Shown here: positions 22,888-35,213 of the stretch, one piece after another | Position numbering within the stretch: position 1 is the first letter of the stretch | Layout of the letters: the number at the start of each line of letters is the position of its first letter | Assembly: GCA_933207985.1 (NCBI GenBank) | Contig: OW240921.1 | Coordinates: 96,573,326-96,637,325, forward strand | Origin: Pelobates cultripes | Taxonomy: Eukaryota; Chordata; Amphibia; Anura; Pelobatidae | DNA length: 64,000 nt | Direction of reading: 5' to 3' | Translations under genes and position numbers: made by a program | Notes under the pieces: generated by a model | What the model was told of the DNA's origin: nothing | The model's input: the letters and a program-made list of their open reading frames with translations, nothing else | Database searches by the model: none

Positions 22888-23364
22888 TTTTCTTTTTTTG
22901 AAAAATTGTAATCGATGAATAAAAGTTTTATCTAATAAAAAATTATGTAAAATGACATCAAACAGTTATTTTTATTCACAATTTAGTCCTCAGCATTCTA
23001 TAAATTATTTAATTGGACATTAGGACATTAAATAAACACTCAACTCATTGAAGTGGTTATGGTGCCTGGAGCCTTCTAAAGTGCTGTCCCAGTATAAACC
23101 TGTTTTTGAATGGTCTAACACTAAATGGGGTTCCCCAGGTACATGTCTACATTGGTTTAAGCAGCAATGGATGTCAGTGATTGGCTAAAAGTGTCAGGTG
23201 ACCTATCTCAGCTTATCACAGCTGCTGCCGTTGTTATAATGACTTGGTATGGCTAATGCACCGTGTCTTCAGTTTTAAAACTTTCAAAAATGTTTTTTGA
23301 ATGGGATGGAGCCAAGAGAGACTATAATCTCTTCAATAAGATTAAGTGGTTATAGTTTCTAGAG

Positions 23365-23499
23365 CAGGGGTGCCCATAAAGTCGATCCCCAGATGTTTTA
23401 AAACTACAGCTTCCATAATGCATTATAATTCTGAAGGTATGCAAAGCATCGGAGCTTTAGTCCTACAAAATCTGGGGTTTTTCCTTTTAGGCACTTGTG
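23365..23499. mobile_element. Short hAT-like MITE (135 bp)
   Basis: Ends are CAGGGGTGCCCATAAAG and, on the opposite strand, CACAAGTGCCTAAAAG, an imperfect inverted repeat. Flanks are TTCTAGAG (23357-23364) and GTCTAGAG (23500-23507), an 8-bp target duplication with one mismatch, as known for hAT transposons. Confidence 0.7.
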
Positions 23500-23658
23500 G
23501 TCTAGAGTGTCCCATTGCGTATATCCTGGCATAGCCACTTCCAAGACTTTTTAAATGTTGCTTGCTGGGTTCAGTAGTGTACTGCATTTTGTAGGCTCAT
23601 CAGAGTACATCATTGTCTTGTGGGTGTGGAGGGCATTAACGAGAGGGTATCTAGTTTT

Positions 23659-24083
23659 CATACCTGCCAATTTTTGCATCTCGTAAAGCAGGACAGTAGT
23701 AGACATTCCAAAAAGCGATGAACCAGTAACACCACCTATGTCAATGTAGCTGCCTAAAAGAGAAGTCCTACGCAAAAAGGATGTTGATCTGCTCAAAAAA
23801 ACAAGCATGTCAGTCTGGCGTGTATTCATGGCAACCTGACTGCCAATCATGCTGGCCAGATCCATTAAGGATGGACAATACACAGAGCATTGTTACAGCA
23901 CTCTCTGCATGATCCCAATCCCTAGCATATTGCACGCATATCTAATGATGCGCATACCCTATGCTTTCTGGGGACAAACCTTGATGTGTACAAAAGCAGG
24001 ACAACAGGGAACAAGCGCACGATAGCAGGACACAACCTGAAATTGGTACTTTCCAGCCAGGTTTGGGAGAGTTGGGAGTCCTG
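23659..24083. repeat. Possible hAT-like MITE (425 bp) overlapping a 110-codon minus-strand frame
   Basis: Ends CATACCTGCCAATTTT and, opposite strand, CAGGACTCCCAACTCT resemble each other and common amphibian hAT ends, but no matching target duplication is visible. A 110-codon minus-strand frame (23551-23883) overlaps it. It is preserved in the right arm at 62808-63140 but matches no family I know and is probably incidental. Confidence 0.4.
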
Positions 24084-24865
24084 AGTCTCATTGTGCCACC
24101 TCATATGGCTTGGTGTATTTGGAATATTATGTCTTCTCTTGGGTAGGAAATTGACTTACGCTAAATATATCAATTCTCTCTTTTTTTTTAAAAATGTCTA
24201 GTTCCTTTTTAAATGTATGTGTTAGAACGGAAGCTTGAGATTGGCAGATTAGAATGTTCCCTGACAATATAGACAGCAATGGAATAATGCTCACAGTTTG
24301 AAGCTGCCAAGAGAAGTTATATGTTGAGAAATGTTACTGTGTTTAAGACTTCCAGTAGGACTGTAAGAGTCATTTAAAAAAATAGATCTTTAGATAACAG
24401 ACCAGAGCAGTAATATCTTACAAGTGGTAAAACCAAAATCAATTGCATGGCTGTTGAATGAAACACAAATTTAAGGATGGACTACAGCATTTAAATATGA
24501 AAGAATACATTCAACAAATTAAATTCTTGTGTTCTCCGAAACTCAGGGATCTGGTTCTCCGAAATGAAGATGATTTACAATTCAGTCAGCGTAGTCATGT
24601 TATTTGAGATGCTGTATTAGTCTAATTATAATATAATATAATCATTTCTTAGTCCAGTAAAAAAAAAAGGTATTACAAGAAATAGCAATACTTAATTTTT
24701 TTTTTAAATTCAATCAGAAACATCTGACTAATTTTTGGAAAGACAATATCTTCCAGAACATGGACGATCTGAACTTCCAGGTTTTCTAATGTGTTAATTA
24801 ATTATATGCTGCAGTGGAGAAACCATGATAATATACAGTATATGGCAGTTGGAGCAGTCTACAAC
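24084..24865. other. AT-rich non-coding stretch
   Basis: No gene, RNA or element boundary recognised. Confidence 0.6.
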
Positions 24866-24869
24866 TTAA

Positions 24870-25343
24870 AGGAATGTTCCAAGTGTGATAACCACTATAA
24901 TTTGATGGAGTAGTTACAGTGCATAGAGTGCTCTGGCAGCCCTCCATTGTAAGAAGTCAAACCAGTTTGACTTTTTTCCTGGGGTCCTCCAAGCACCACT
25001 CCTAGCCTCCACTACTTACGTAGGAGAGCCAGACGTTTCTCAGCAGGAACTTCCGTTAGCTCTGAGAAGCTACGCCCTGCAGTACAGGGCTAGCTCATTG
25101 GCTGAGAGCATCAGCTGATTGTTCTCAGCCAATGAAAATTTCTGATTAGGAGTTTCCAGCTATTTGTTGTTTGTGGTGGAAGGTGGGGGGCACCTCGTGT
25201 ATCGCAGGTAAGAAGTCAAATTATTAAAACAATGGTTTGATTACATACAAGTGGGGAAGGGGTGGGGGGGACGACACCAGAGCATTCCTGGCACCATAAC
25301 TGCTAAATCAAGCTGTAGTGGTTATCATATTTGGAGGTTTCTT
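24870..25343. mobile_element. T2-like MITE (474 bp)
   Basis: TTAA at 24866-24869 and 25344-25347. Ends are AGGAATGTTCCAAGTGTGAT and, opposite strand, AAGAAACCTCCAAATATGAT, both followed by AACCACTA. A GC-rich core contains the pair CAGCTGATGCTCTCAGCC-like/GGCTGAGAGCATCAGCTG. The mirror copy is at 61343-61817. Confidence 0.8.
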
Positions 25344-25445
25344 TTAACACTCACTATTGGAATTTTGACAAACTCATACAGTTGAGTATACTCCTTATTT
25401 GATTGTTGATACGAATATCAGTCAATCACATCAGCAAATATGGTG

Positions 25446-25572
25446 GTCCCCAACCCAGTCCTCATGGACCATGACCAGTCCAGATATTGTTAGTGTCTCC
25501 ATTTGAATAATAAAAAAAAATATATATAAATCCTGAACTGTTTGTGAACCATGAGGACTGGGTTAGGGAGAA
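25446..25572. mobile_element. Short MITE with palindromic ends
   Basis: CCCCAACCCAGTCCTCATGG at the left pairs with CCATGAGGACTGGGTT at the right around a ~80-bp AT-rich core. Mirror copy at about 61118-61240. Confidence 0.65.
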
Positions 25573-28500
25573 TTGGCCTAGTTTAGACGATGCAAAGTTA
25601 ACTGTTTGTAAATAATGAAGCACAATTGTTTGGATATATTGAAACAGGGCATTTGGGGCAACAGAGATTAAAAAATGTGTCAATGCCATAAACCAAAGAG
25701 AAAATTATTGAACTAGATTAAACTTGTGGGTGTTAACATTTTTTAAGAGTAATGATAAATGAATTACAGAATCACACATTGAACACATTAAATCTTGTCT
25801 CTACGGATTGGCTGAAAGAGTATGTAGGTGGAGAAGATTGTGCAATGTTTAAATAAATGCATGTAATTCTTTTTCAGGATTATGGGTGCACTTAAAAAAT
25901 AACTTAATTTAGTTAAATTGTAATTACACATTTTACATTTGTACTGGAACAATATAGAAATGTAATTTAGGGATTTAGCAATGCATTCAGTTCTAATTTT
26001 TTTTTTTTTTAATCATATCCGTTTCCGATCCCTGTAGTTTATCCAAACAATCCTAACTAGAAAATTAATTTGGAACATACGTGGTTGAAGTCTTTGTGCA
26101 TGGTACTTCATCTTTGATCCCAGTTGAAATCAGAAAAGACCATTGCAGACCGTGTGTGTTTGATGACAAGTGTTGCCAAATTGACCTGCCTGTTGTGTGG
26201 TCGCATTCAAACAATTAGTCTATATGGTCTCGAAAAGAATCTCTTCCCAGTCTTTAACCGATGTTTGCCAAACAAATAGCACTTAATACTTCCATGTTAG
26301 AGTACAAGATCAGCCATTACAAACACTTTTTAAGAAACAACAAAAACATTTCAGATCAAAGCAATATGTCTGCATGTATAGTGTTTATACTGTCGTAAGT
26401 GGAAAACCCAGATGAATACCGCAGCTTGTACATTTAAGTTTCAAAACATATAAATAACTCAGTACATGGCCTAAATTTAAAAGTAAATATTTCCATAAGG
26501 AGGGACCTTTCTCACGGGCCCGACATTGCTTTTACACATCGTCTCTCCGTGCATAGTTTACCCCTGCCCAATGCCAAGCATGTTGTAATTTTCATATGTA
26601 ACTGTTTAACTTGGAAGGCATAAAGGTTTATGTCGAAGTTAGCAACCAGCTTTGGTTCTGTGAATAATATTGACTGACTGAACAAGATTGTGATGCAATA
26701 GGACCTGTTGAAAGCTGGACTAATAAAGTTTAGGAACAAACACGAGAAGCAGACGTGTTCTGTGAGACACTTAAACAATAACACATGTATCATCCGTGCA
26801 CCATACATCGTATATACATTTCCCATCAGAAAAATGACAACATCTGGACAGTTACAAATCTGTAGTCAGAAGATTTACTGCAATTATCTGAAGTACGTCT
26901 TGTACAGAATATTTTTTTTAAGAGGACAGTAAAGTAAAGAATTTAAAATGTTCTCACACGACAGCACATTCTTGGATGAGAGTGGTCTATTTAAAATAAT
27001 TGTTCCTCAAATGAGATGGCTTTTCTTTAAAGGTGATAATTTCTTTCTTACTGGAGACGGTGATGTCAGTCAGTATTCATTTCCCGTTCTATGATTGTAG
27101 AGACAGCAGCTTTGAGCTATTTTCTAGCCAACAGACAGTGAGTAATCCAGAATTAACCTTGCTAAGACTTAGGAAGTGTCAATTGCAATCAAAGTGGCCG
27201 TCTGTCGAAGAAGAGTCACATATTTCATTTCTGTTTCGCATGCTTATCATGCATTAATTTTTTGCAAGATGTTTGTGCTGGGCAAGTATTTATGGAAGAA
27301 GACTAAAATTAGTGATCTGACTGGAACATTCATAATTTTGTCCCAGTTTCAGGCTGTCAAGCACAGTTCGGTTATTGGCATTCTTTTTGATTTCTTCATC
27401 CTGTCTGCATGTCATCCTTAAACAGCAAGCCTGGCTGTAATCTGCTCTGCAGGCAGACTAAAGAGATCAATTAACTCAGTGTCTGGTAAGTTCTATTGTA
27501 TTATAAATTACATGTATAATCTATCCTCTTCCCATTTTAGTCGTGTGCAAAACATTGAGGTTCCTGATACATTTGACTCCATTTTTTTCTTCCCCTGTGA
27601 TTTCACATAATGTTTTAACGTGTTGGTTCATAGGTTCCTGCCCCGCAGCTATATTCCTGGTCTTGCAACAATCCTGCATATTTCTTTACTCTTTTTCATA
27701 TCCTTAACTGCAGCTCATCTATTCTGCACATAATCTGAGTGCTTAACCTAAGGGAAAAAATGCACATTGCTGGTCTAACCAGGGCCTACACAACTAGGAA
27801 CTCAACAAGCAGTTTGACAGGAGTTTCTCTCCCTGTGAAAAAACCTGAAACAGCCCATGTGACAGACGTTCCCTTGCCATGGCTTTTTGGAGAGGCTTGA
27901 AGGCCAGCCTCTTGCCAACAGACTACAGACTTGTTCTGAAGAGCCTCTGAAAGGGGCTTCTGATTATGGCAATTGAAAAACAAACTATTCATTGTTACTT
28001 GATAACTCTGCAGCGCCCTCTGCTGGCTTTATGGAAATGTGGACATTTACATAATATTGGCATGCAAATTAGGGCAAACAAATACGTAGTTACATGCATA
28101 TATTGTTGCTTTATATTGTGTTTGAAAACGTTACTTGTACTATATAGTTCATGTATTAATTATAATTGCCTGTTCTCCAATGTTCTGTATAGTTGTATTT
28201 TAAATTTTTGTCACCACATGTTTAAGGAGTAATCCCTAATGGCTAGTCCTTGTCCAAAAATAAGGACTTGTATGTTCTTTTTGATTTATTCAGGGATCCC
28301 AGTAAAAGTCTTCAGACCTGTTGGCTGGCTGCTTGGTGCCTGTATCATGGGGCAAGTTAAAAAGAGAATGAGGCCTAAGAGCCACAAGTGATTTTATAAA
28401 GGCAGTAGCTGATCATAGTCTAGGCAGAGGTGTTGATACCTGCCTGGGAGAGGAACAGAAGTAGCAAAGGCAGAGAGGACAATACCTGCCTGTAAGAAGA

Positions 28501-28690
28501 GAGCTACAGCCTGTTTGGGTGGAAGAGTTCCTTTGGCGACTGAGTTTGAAATGCTCCAGAGTACCCTGTGGCAGCGAGGAAGCGGACTTGGTGGAGGTGC
28601 TTGGTTGGAGTATGGAAGCTCTGTCAGGTTTGGGTGATAAAAAGGGTGATAAAACATCAATCCAATTGTCCCCCAAAACAAGGACAGAAG
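25573..28690. other. Non-coding DNA, partly repeat-derived, no gene recognised
   Basis: 25.6-27.8 kb holds no recognised feature; short open frames there have no recognisable similarity. 28090-28165 and 28515-28630 are similar to two adjacent stretches at 39485-39690 (shared landmarks: ATTGTGTTTGAAAA, TATAGTTNATGTNTTA, GTGGAAGAGTTCCT, TTTGGCGACTG), so this part belongs to a dispersed repeat of unknown class. 28515-28720 could also be the remnant of a CR1 5' region, since a short CSKCVKN-type end lies just before the CR1 ORF2. Confidence 0.5.
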
Positions 28691-30273
28691 GTGCCTGTAG
28701 CAAGTGTGTTAAAAATTGATAAGCTTAGAGACATGTCTACAAATGCTCGCAGTTTAGGGAATAAGATCCATGAACTTGTGGCAATAATGGCAACTGATAG
28801 TGTAGATTTAGTCGCTGTTACTGAGACATGGTATAATGAGAAAAATGACTGGGACATAGCAATACCAGGGTACTCTTTATATAGAAAAGACAGGGAAGGC
28901 AAGAAAGGGGGAGGGGAGAGGTGGCCCTGTATGTGAAAGATAGCATAAAATCTAGCCTAATAAAAGTTAGTGAGGCGGACATAGAGTCCGTTTGGGTTAC
29001 GTTAGAATTTGGTAATCATACAGGAACTTGTGTAGGTGTGATTTATAGGCCTCCAGGACAAATTGAAGGGTTAGATAATCTACTAGTTGAGGAAATAGCT
29101 AAAATGACAATGGAGGGGGAAGTTATCATCATGGGTGACTTTAATCTTCCTGATGTGAATTGGAAAACAAAAATAGCTGCTTGTGCCAGGAGCACACATA
29201 TTCTAAACTCCCTACTGGGATTGTCTCTAAAACAAGTCGTTGAGGAGCCAACTGGTAAAGAGGCCATACTAGATTTAGTGTTAACAAATGGAGATTTGGT
29301 ATCAGATGTTACTGTAGGTGAAAGTTTAGGATCCAGTGATAATCAGTCAGTGTGGTTTAATATAAGAACAGTGACTGAGTCACACCACACAAAAACAAAA
29401 AAGGAGTCATTATCAGCCTGGAGCAATGGAGTCCAAGAGAAATGGGATTATTTAAAAGTTGCACTACTGAAGGCAACAGAAAATTACATTAGGCTTGTCA
29501 GTAAAAGCAAAAAATTCAAGAAACCACTGTGGTATTCCGCAGATGTGGCCAAAATAGTTAAAAACTAAAAGTTAGCATTTAGTAATTATAAAAAAAAAAA
29601 CCAGAGTGAGGAAGACAAAATGATCTATAAGATTAGGCAGAAAGAGGCTAAGCAAGTTATAAGAGCTTCCAAATCACACACAGAAGAGAAAATAGCACAG
29701 TCAGTAAAAAAGGGGGACAAAACATTTTTTAGATACATAAATGAGAAAAGAAAAGTAAAACAAGGATTAGTTAGATTAAAAACAAAAGAAGGAAGGTATG
29801 TAGAAGAGGATAAAGGCCTAGCTGACTGCCTCAATGAATATTTTTGTTCTGTATTTACAGATGTAAATGAAGGAAAGGGACCTCAGTTAAGAAAAAGGAT
29901 AAATTAGCCATTTATTACACGTGAGTTTACAGAGGAAGAGGTTCTATTTCAACTGTCAAAAGTAAAGACAAATAACTAAATGGGACCTGATGGAATACAC
30001 CCAAAGCTATTAAAAGAGCTTAGTGTTGTACTAGCAAAACCATTAACAGATTTATTTAACGAATCGTTGTTAACAGGAGTAGTCCCAGAAGATTGGAAGT
30101 TAGCGAATGTTGTGCCCATTCACAAGAAAGGTAATAGGGAGGAGTCGGTCAACTATTGGCCAGTAAGCCTTACTTCAGTAGTGGGGAAAGTGATGGAAAC
30201 CATGTTAAAGGATAGGATTGTTGAACATCTAAAAACACATGGATTTCAAGATCAGAGACAACATGGGTTTACT
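28691..30273 (+). pseudogene. CR1-type LINE ORF2, 5' part (endonuclease and start of RT)
   Basis: Apurinic-type endonuclease blocks are clear: NARSLGNKIHEL, DLVAVTETW, GYSLYRKDR, then after a frame change in a G-rich run (28902-28920) VGVIYRPPG, GDFNLPDVNW, and a SDNQSVWF block near 29335. An in-frame stop at 29566-29568, another at 29905-29907 and one near 29977 follow. RT begins with GPDGIHPKLLK, VPEDWKLANVVPIHKKG and SLTSVVGKVME, and stops at HGFT. CR1 elements nick target DNA and copy their RNA there. The coding sequence resumes at 38074 after a 7.8-kb insertion. Its first ~970 bp recur inverted in the right arm. Confidence 0.9.
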
Positions 30274-30489
30274 CAGGGCCAGTGCAAGGATTTTTGCCGC
30301 CCCAAGCAAAAGAAAGGTTTGCCAGGACATCGCAATGTCCCACCCATATGATCTGCCATATGAACTAGTGCCAGTGCTGCACACAGTGTGTGTTTACATT
30401 AAAAAGCCTGCAGGGACAAACTATAGACACCAGAACAACTTTATTAAGCTATAGTGTCCATTTCATGTGAGGTAAATTAGAGATTAGTG

Positions 30490-31267
30490 TCACTAATAAT
30501 ATACTATATTGCCTACTTACAATCAGATGAGGATGGTGATGGGCTCTGGCTGCAGTTTGGCTCCACTTGTCTGGTGTAGAACAGGATCTCTGGAGGTCAC
30601 AAAATTCAATGTTCTAGGAGAAGCAGCTCCATTTTTGGGGGCCTCTTACATAGCTCAAGGTCTGGGCCCCAGGGCCTGACGGTGAGTATGCCCATAAAGC
30701 CCACCCATAAGTCCACCTACACGTTCCACCCATGAGTTCGCTCACAGGGAGTAGAGTGTGTAGGGGATGTGTTATGTGTTACTGTAGAGGATCTAATGTG
30801 TGTGCTTATGGAATGTAGTGTATAGGGATACCAGTTTTTGTAGGTGATGCAGTGTGTTTGTGTGTAGTGGAAACAGTGTTTTTGTGTAAGGGATGGAAAG
30901 CAGTGAGTGTTTATGTATAAGGGATGTATTGTGTGTTTCTTGTTGTGTGTAAAGGATGCATTGTGTGAATCTGTGTTTGTATGCATAAGGGATGCAAAGT
31001 GTGTTTCTGTGTATGTAAGGGATGCAGTGTGTGTGTTTGTAAGGGGTGCGTTGAGTGTGTGTAAGAAATGCATTGTGTTTCTGTGTATGTGTAAGAGAAG
31101 CAGTGTGTGTTTGCATGTGTGTGTAAGGGATGCATTGTGTGTTTCTGTGTATATGTGCAAAGGATGCATTGTCTTTATGTGTAAGGGTTGTATTGTGTGT
31201 TTCTCTGTGTGTAAGGGAAGCATGTTGTGTTTCTGTGTGTATAGGGATGCATTGTGTGTGTGTGCGC
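30490..31267. repeat. TG-rich degenerate repeat
   Basis: From about 30740 the sequence is a degenerate GTGTGTTTCTGTGTGTAAGGGATGCATT-like array with ~30-50-bp period. Its open frames on both strands (Cys/Val-rich or His/Thr-rich) are repeat translations. Confidence 0.75.
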
Positions 31268-32029
31268 GCATGGGCGTCCACAGGAATTTTTCCAGGGGGG
31301 GGCATAATTGTAATGACATCCATGCTTGGTACCTTTTTGACAGTGTCATGAAAGGAAAGGGGCACAGCCATTATCACATAAAGCCAGGGTGAATAGCGTT
31401 TTCACAACTATGGTGTCAGGAATATATGTTTGTATTCCTGAGACTATAGTGTTCCTTTAAGCAAATTAAAGGACCATTCTGGTCACCATAACAATTTCAC
31501 CTAAATGAAAATGCTATGATGCCAGGAAGCCCCTGGGTGCTCGCTTTCCTTTAAGGGGTTAAACTGCTCTCAAATGGTTTAACCCCAAAGGCTTCCTCCA
31601 GCTCCAGGTCGCTCAGTGGTATTTGCAGATTGACGTCAGGCATGGGTGCCGCTGATTGGCTAGAGTGGACAGTTGACGCTCTAAGCCAATCGCTAGTTCC
31701 CGGTTCATAAAATATTTTTACTTTTTTATGAATGGGGAGCTACTGATTGGCTTAGAGTGCCAGCTGACCGCTCTAGCCAATCAGCAACACCCCTACCCAA
31801 CGGCACTCTGTGCTTCCTGACACTCAGTAAATAAAAGTGAACACATTAACACCGATATTTTTTTACCTTTGGAGATGAGAAGGTCCAGTGTTTCCCTGCC
31901 TGGCCCAGGTACCAAAGCCTTATGATGTGGTGTCCAGAATAAAGTGGAGGGTTCACTTCATTTGTCCTTCCTGCTCCAATCTCCTTTTGCTCTCCTTCAT
32001 TTGACAGTCTTTTTTTTTCTTCTGACACT

Positions 32030-32590
32030 GTTTTCTATCCTTGGCCCCTTCTGCTCTTTTACCTTTCTGCTACTTTCTGCTTATTCTGCACCCTTCTGCT
32101 CCTTTCTCATTCTGATCCCTTTCTGCTCCTTGCAGACCCTTTCTGCTCCCATTTCTACTTTACCTTTGTGCTCCTTGCTGTCCCTTTCTGCTCTTTCTCC
32201 TACTTTACCTTTGTGCTCCTTCTGATTATTTCTGCTCCTTTACCTTTGTGCTCCTTCCTGCTCCTTGCAGGCCCTTCCTGTTCCTTGCAGGCCCTTCCTG
32301 CTCATTCTCCTACTTTATGTTTGTGCTCCTTCTGCCCCTTCCAGCTAATTTCTGACCCTTTGTGCTCCTTCTACTTTACCTTGGTACTGCTTTACCTTCC
32401 AGCTCCTTGCTGACCCTTCCTGTTCATTTCTGTTCCTTTGTGCTCCTTCTCCTACTTTACCTTTTGTGCTCCTTGCTGTCCTTTCCAGCTCCTTGCTGCC
32501 CCTTTCTGCTCCTTGATGTCCCTTCCTGCTCATTTCTGTTCCTTCTCCTTTTCTCACTTTACCTTCCTGCTCCTTGCTGACTCTTCATGT
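32030..32590. repeat. Pyrimidine-rich minisatellite (CCTTTCTGCTCCTTGCTG-like)
   Basis: Degenerate tandem units of about 12-20 bases built from TTTCTGCTCC, CCTTGCTG and TACTTTACCTTTGTG. Mirrored at about 35825-36360 in the other arm. Confidence 0.85.
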
Positions 32591-33589
32591 AGGCTGTCTC
32601 CCCCATCCCTCACTTCCATAGGCATGCGCACGGGGTGTGTTGGGTGTGCCTGGGCACACCCTAATCCCTGCGGCACGCCAATGGATTGAGACCGGCAGGG
32701 GAGATCTCTGGATCTCCCCGGTCGGCTCATGCAGAGCCGAGGCTATCCGAGCGGCGGCTCTGGTCTAAGCCTCCATGGGCCGGTGGGGAGATCAAAGTTC
32801 TACCTCACCGGTCCACAGCAGCATGGAGGGAGGCAGCAGAGAACCTGGGCTAGAGTTCACTCTCCACTGAACCACCAGGGAAGGCAGCAGGACTGGGATA
32901 TTAACTAATCTGCCCCCACTTCCACCCAAACATACAGCACACACACACACAACACCTACACACATACATCACCCTCGCACACACAGCACCCACACACATA
33001 CAACACCCACACACCCAACACACTAACAGCATCCTCACAAACACACAAAACCCACACACAGCACCCGCACAGCACCCACAAACAAACAGCACACTCACAC
33101 ACAAACAGCACCCTGACAAACACACAATACCCACACACAGCACCAGGGCCGGTGCTTGGATTTTTAGGTACATAGGCGAAGATGCCTTTTTCCGCCCCCC
33201 GCACCCCCCCCGAAAAAAAACATCTTCATCTATGTGCCTCTTAACCAGCCCCTCTCCCCTCCCTGACCATTAGTAGTCCCTTCCCTTCCCTGTCCCTTAG
33301 TGTTCTTCTCCCCTCCCCCCTCTTTTCCCTGTCTCTTGGTGTTTCTCTCCCATTCCCTCCCTGTCCCTTGGTGCACCCCACACCCCTTTAGTGGTCACAC
33401 TCCCCTTCCTGGTGTGCCTCCTACCTCTATTGTTGCATTGCCGAGTGGAGCAGATCCCCTAAAGGAGCTTCAGTTTTCTGTACCCGGCCGGACTGACAGG
33501 GAGTGCTCTCTCTGTGAGCACCTCCTGTCAGTCTGGCCAGGTACAGGAAACAGAAGCTCCTGTACCGCGCTCTGCTCCACTACACTCTG

Positions 33590-34382
33590 TACACACTGAC
33601 AGTCACACACTCAATGACAAACACACAGACGTCACTGACAGACACAGACTCATTGATCTGACACACACTCATTCATTGACACTGACAGACCCACACTGAT
33701 TGACACTCATTGACAGACACACTGATAGTCACACACAGACTCAATGACAAACATACTCTCACTGATTTGACAGACAGACACACTCATACACTCGCACACA
33801 CACTCATACAATCACTCACAGACACACACACTGTCACTCACAGACACACACACTTTGTCACTTACACACACTTTGTCACTTACACTCACAGACGTACACA
33901 CTTTGTCACTCACACACACTGTCACTCACAGACGTACACACTTTGTCACTCACACACACTGTCACTCACAGACGCACACACTTTGTCACTCACACACACT
34001 GTCACTCACAGACACACACATTGTCACACACACACTGTCACTCACACACACTGTCGCTCACAGACACACACACTCTGTCACTCACAGACACACACACACT
34101 GTCACTCACAGACACACACACACAGACACACACTGTCACTCACAGACACACACACTGTCACTCACAGACACACACACACAGACACAGTCACTCACAGACA
34201 CACACACACTGTCACTCACAGACACACACACACACACAGACACACACTGTCACTCACAGACACACACACTGTCACTCACAGACACACACACTGTCACTCA
34301 CAGACACACACACACAGTCACTCACAGACACACACACACAGTCACTCACAGACACACACACAGTCACTCACAGACACACATC
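33590..34382. repeat. Minisatellite GTCACTCACAGACACACAC within the hAT
   Basis: About 790 bases of tandem units of 20-36 bp. They translate to Thr/His/Ser-rich open frames of up to 232 codons in all forward frames, which are not genes. Confidence 0.95.
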
Positions 34383-34488
34383 ACATGCATTCACTAATTA
34401 TTTTATAAATACATATTTTCCACCCAGCCTCCCTACCTGGAGAGCTGGTGTGGATTATGGATCGGTCCCTGGGGCTGCTGGGAGGCGT

Positions 34489-34685
34489 GCGGCAGTGCTG
34501 TGAACAGGCGCGGCGAGGGAGCTCTAATCTCCACCCTCTGCTCCCTTGCGGGCTGCCTACTGATGCCGCGGGAGCCGGGTTGATGGCGTCATATTCCGGC
34601 TCCCGCGGCATCAGCAGGCAGCGCGCGAGGGAGCAGAGGGTGGAGATTAGAGCTCCCTCGCCGCGCCTGTTCACAGCACTGCCGC
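34489..34685. repeat. Near-perfect hairpin, 90-bp arms, 17-base loop
   Basis: 34489-34578 is the reverse complement of 34596-34685 with about three mismatches (for example CCTACTGATG versus CCTGCTGATG). GC-rich. It lies in the hAT element close to its right end. Confidence 0.93.
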
Positions 34686-34838
34686 GCCGGGGGTCGAGAT
34701 GGTGGCCTGGCAGGAGGGAGAGCTTCCCTCCTGCCGGTCACTGAAATATTGCGCCCCCAGAGCCCGTGCGCCCTAAGGCGGCCGCCTGTGCCGCCTTATG
34801 GACGCGCCGGCCCTGCACAGCACACTAACAGGACCCGC

Positions 34839-35006
34839 AGCCTATAGATTTGGGGCGGGGCAGCAGCCCATAGATTTGGGGGGGGCAGCAGCCCATAGAT
34901 TTTGGGGGGGCAGCCTATAGATTAGGGAAGTGAGCAGATTAGTGAGCCTATTGCATTAGGGTGTGCACCCTAAATCACAAACACACGCCATGTGTATATG
35001 TATGTA

Positions 35007-35055
<49 letters not shown>

Positions 35056-35213
35056 TGCTGTGTGTGTGTGTGAGGGTGCTGGTAGTGTGCTATGTGGGTG
35101 ACGGTGTTTTTGTGTGTGTTTGTGAGAGTGCGGTTAGTGTGCTGTGTGTGAGGGAACTGGTAGTGTGCTGTGTGTGTGTGTATGTGTGAGAGGGTGTTTG
35201 TGTGTGAGTGTTT
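34839..35213. other. Spacer of the inverted repeat, with G-rich and (TG)n(TA)n simple repeats
   Basis: Three CAGCCTATAGATTTGGGG-like units (34837-34935) and a TG run followed by TA (about 35010-35050). Not part of either arm. Confidence 0.75.

Larger units (their letters stand above)
22888..29656. repeat. Left arm of a large inverted duplication (partner 55936-63803)
   Basis: All 6.8 kb can be followed, in reverse complement, in 55936-63803 with few substitutions and small indels. Examples of differences: about 18 extra bases in the right copy near 59780, extra bases near 62150, and a 1,070-bp LTR at 56515-57584. The arm starts at the first base after an N gap and ends at 29656, inside a CR1 LINE that continues undisturbed beyond. 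Contents: hAT-like MITEs, a T2-like MITE, about 3 kb of unclassified DNA (25.6-27.8 kb) and the CR1 5' part. Confidence 0.95.
33144..34815. mobile_element. hAT-type non-autonomous element with 8-bp target duplication
   Basis: Left end CAGGGCCGGTGC, right end on the opposite strand CAGGGCCGGCGC. Flanks are CACAGCAC at 33136-33143 and CACAGCAC at 34816-34823, an exact 8-bp duplication as known for hAT. The unoccupied site is visible in the other arm near 35218-35256, where the same flanking sequence has only one CACAGCAC (in reverse complement). No transposase reading. Contains a GTCACTCACAGACACACACA minisatellite and a near-perfect 90-bp hairpin. Confidence 0.93.
31268..34838. repeat. Left arm of an inverted repeat (partner 35214-37136), carrying a hAT insertion
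   Basis: Sequence from GCATGGGCGTCC at 31268 to ACAGGACCCGCA near 34838, without the hAT at 33144-34815, is the reverse complement of 35214-37136 with few differences (about 1.89 versus 1.92 kb). Contents in order: MITE ends at TTAA 31457-31460 and 31466-31469, a CTTTCTGCTCC-type minisatellite (about 32030-32590), a GC-rich block with TGCCTGGGCACACCC (32600-32890) and CA-rich repeats. Confidence 0.92.

Noticed and set aside
22888..29656. Conservation of short frames in both arms as evidence for host exons
   Set aside because: The arms are near-identical everywhere, so frame conservation carries no information about selection.
30717..31392. His/Thr-rich and Cys/Val-rich frames of 161-210 codons on opposite strands
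   Set aside because: Degenerate TG/CA array; both strands open for the same reason.
33710..34503. Three overlapping Thr/His/Ser-rich frames up to 232 codons
   Set aside because: A tandem repeat without stops in any forward frame; not protein-like.
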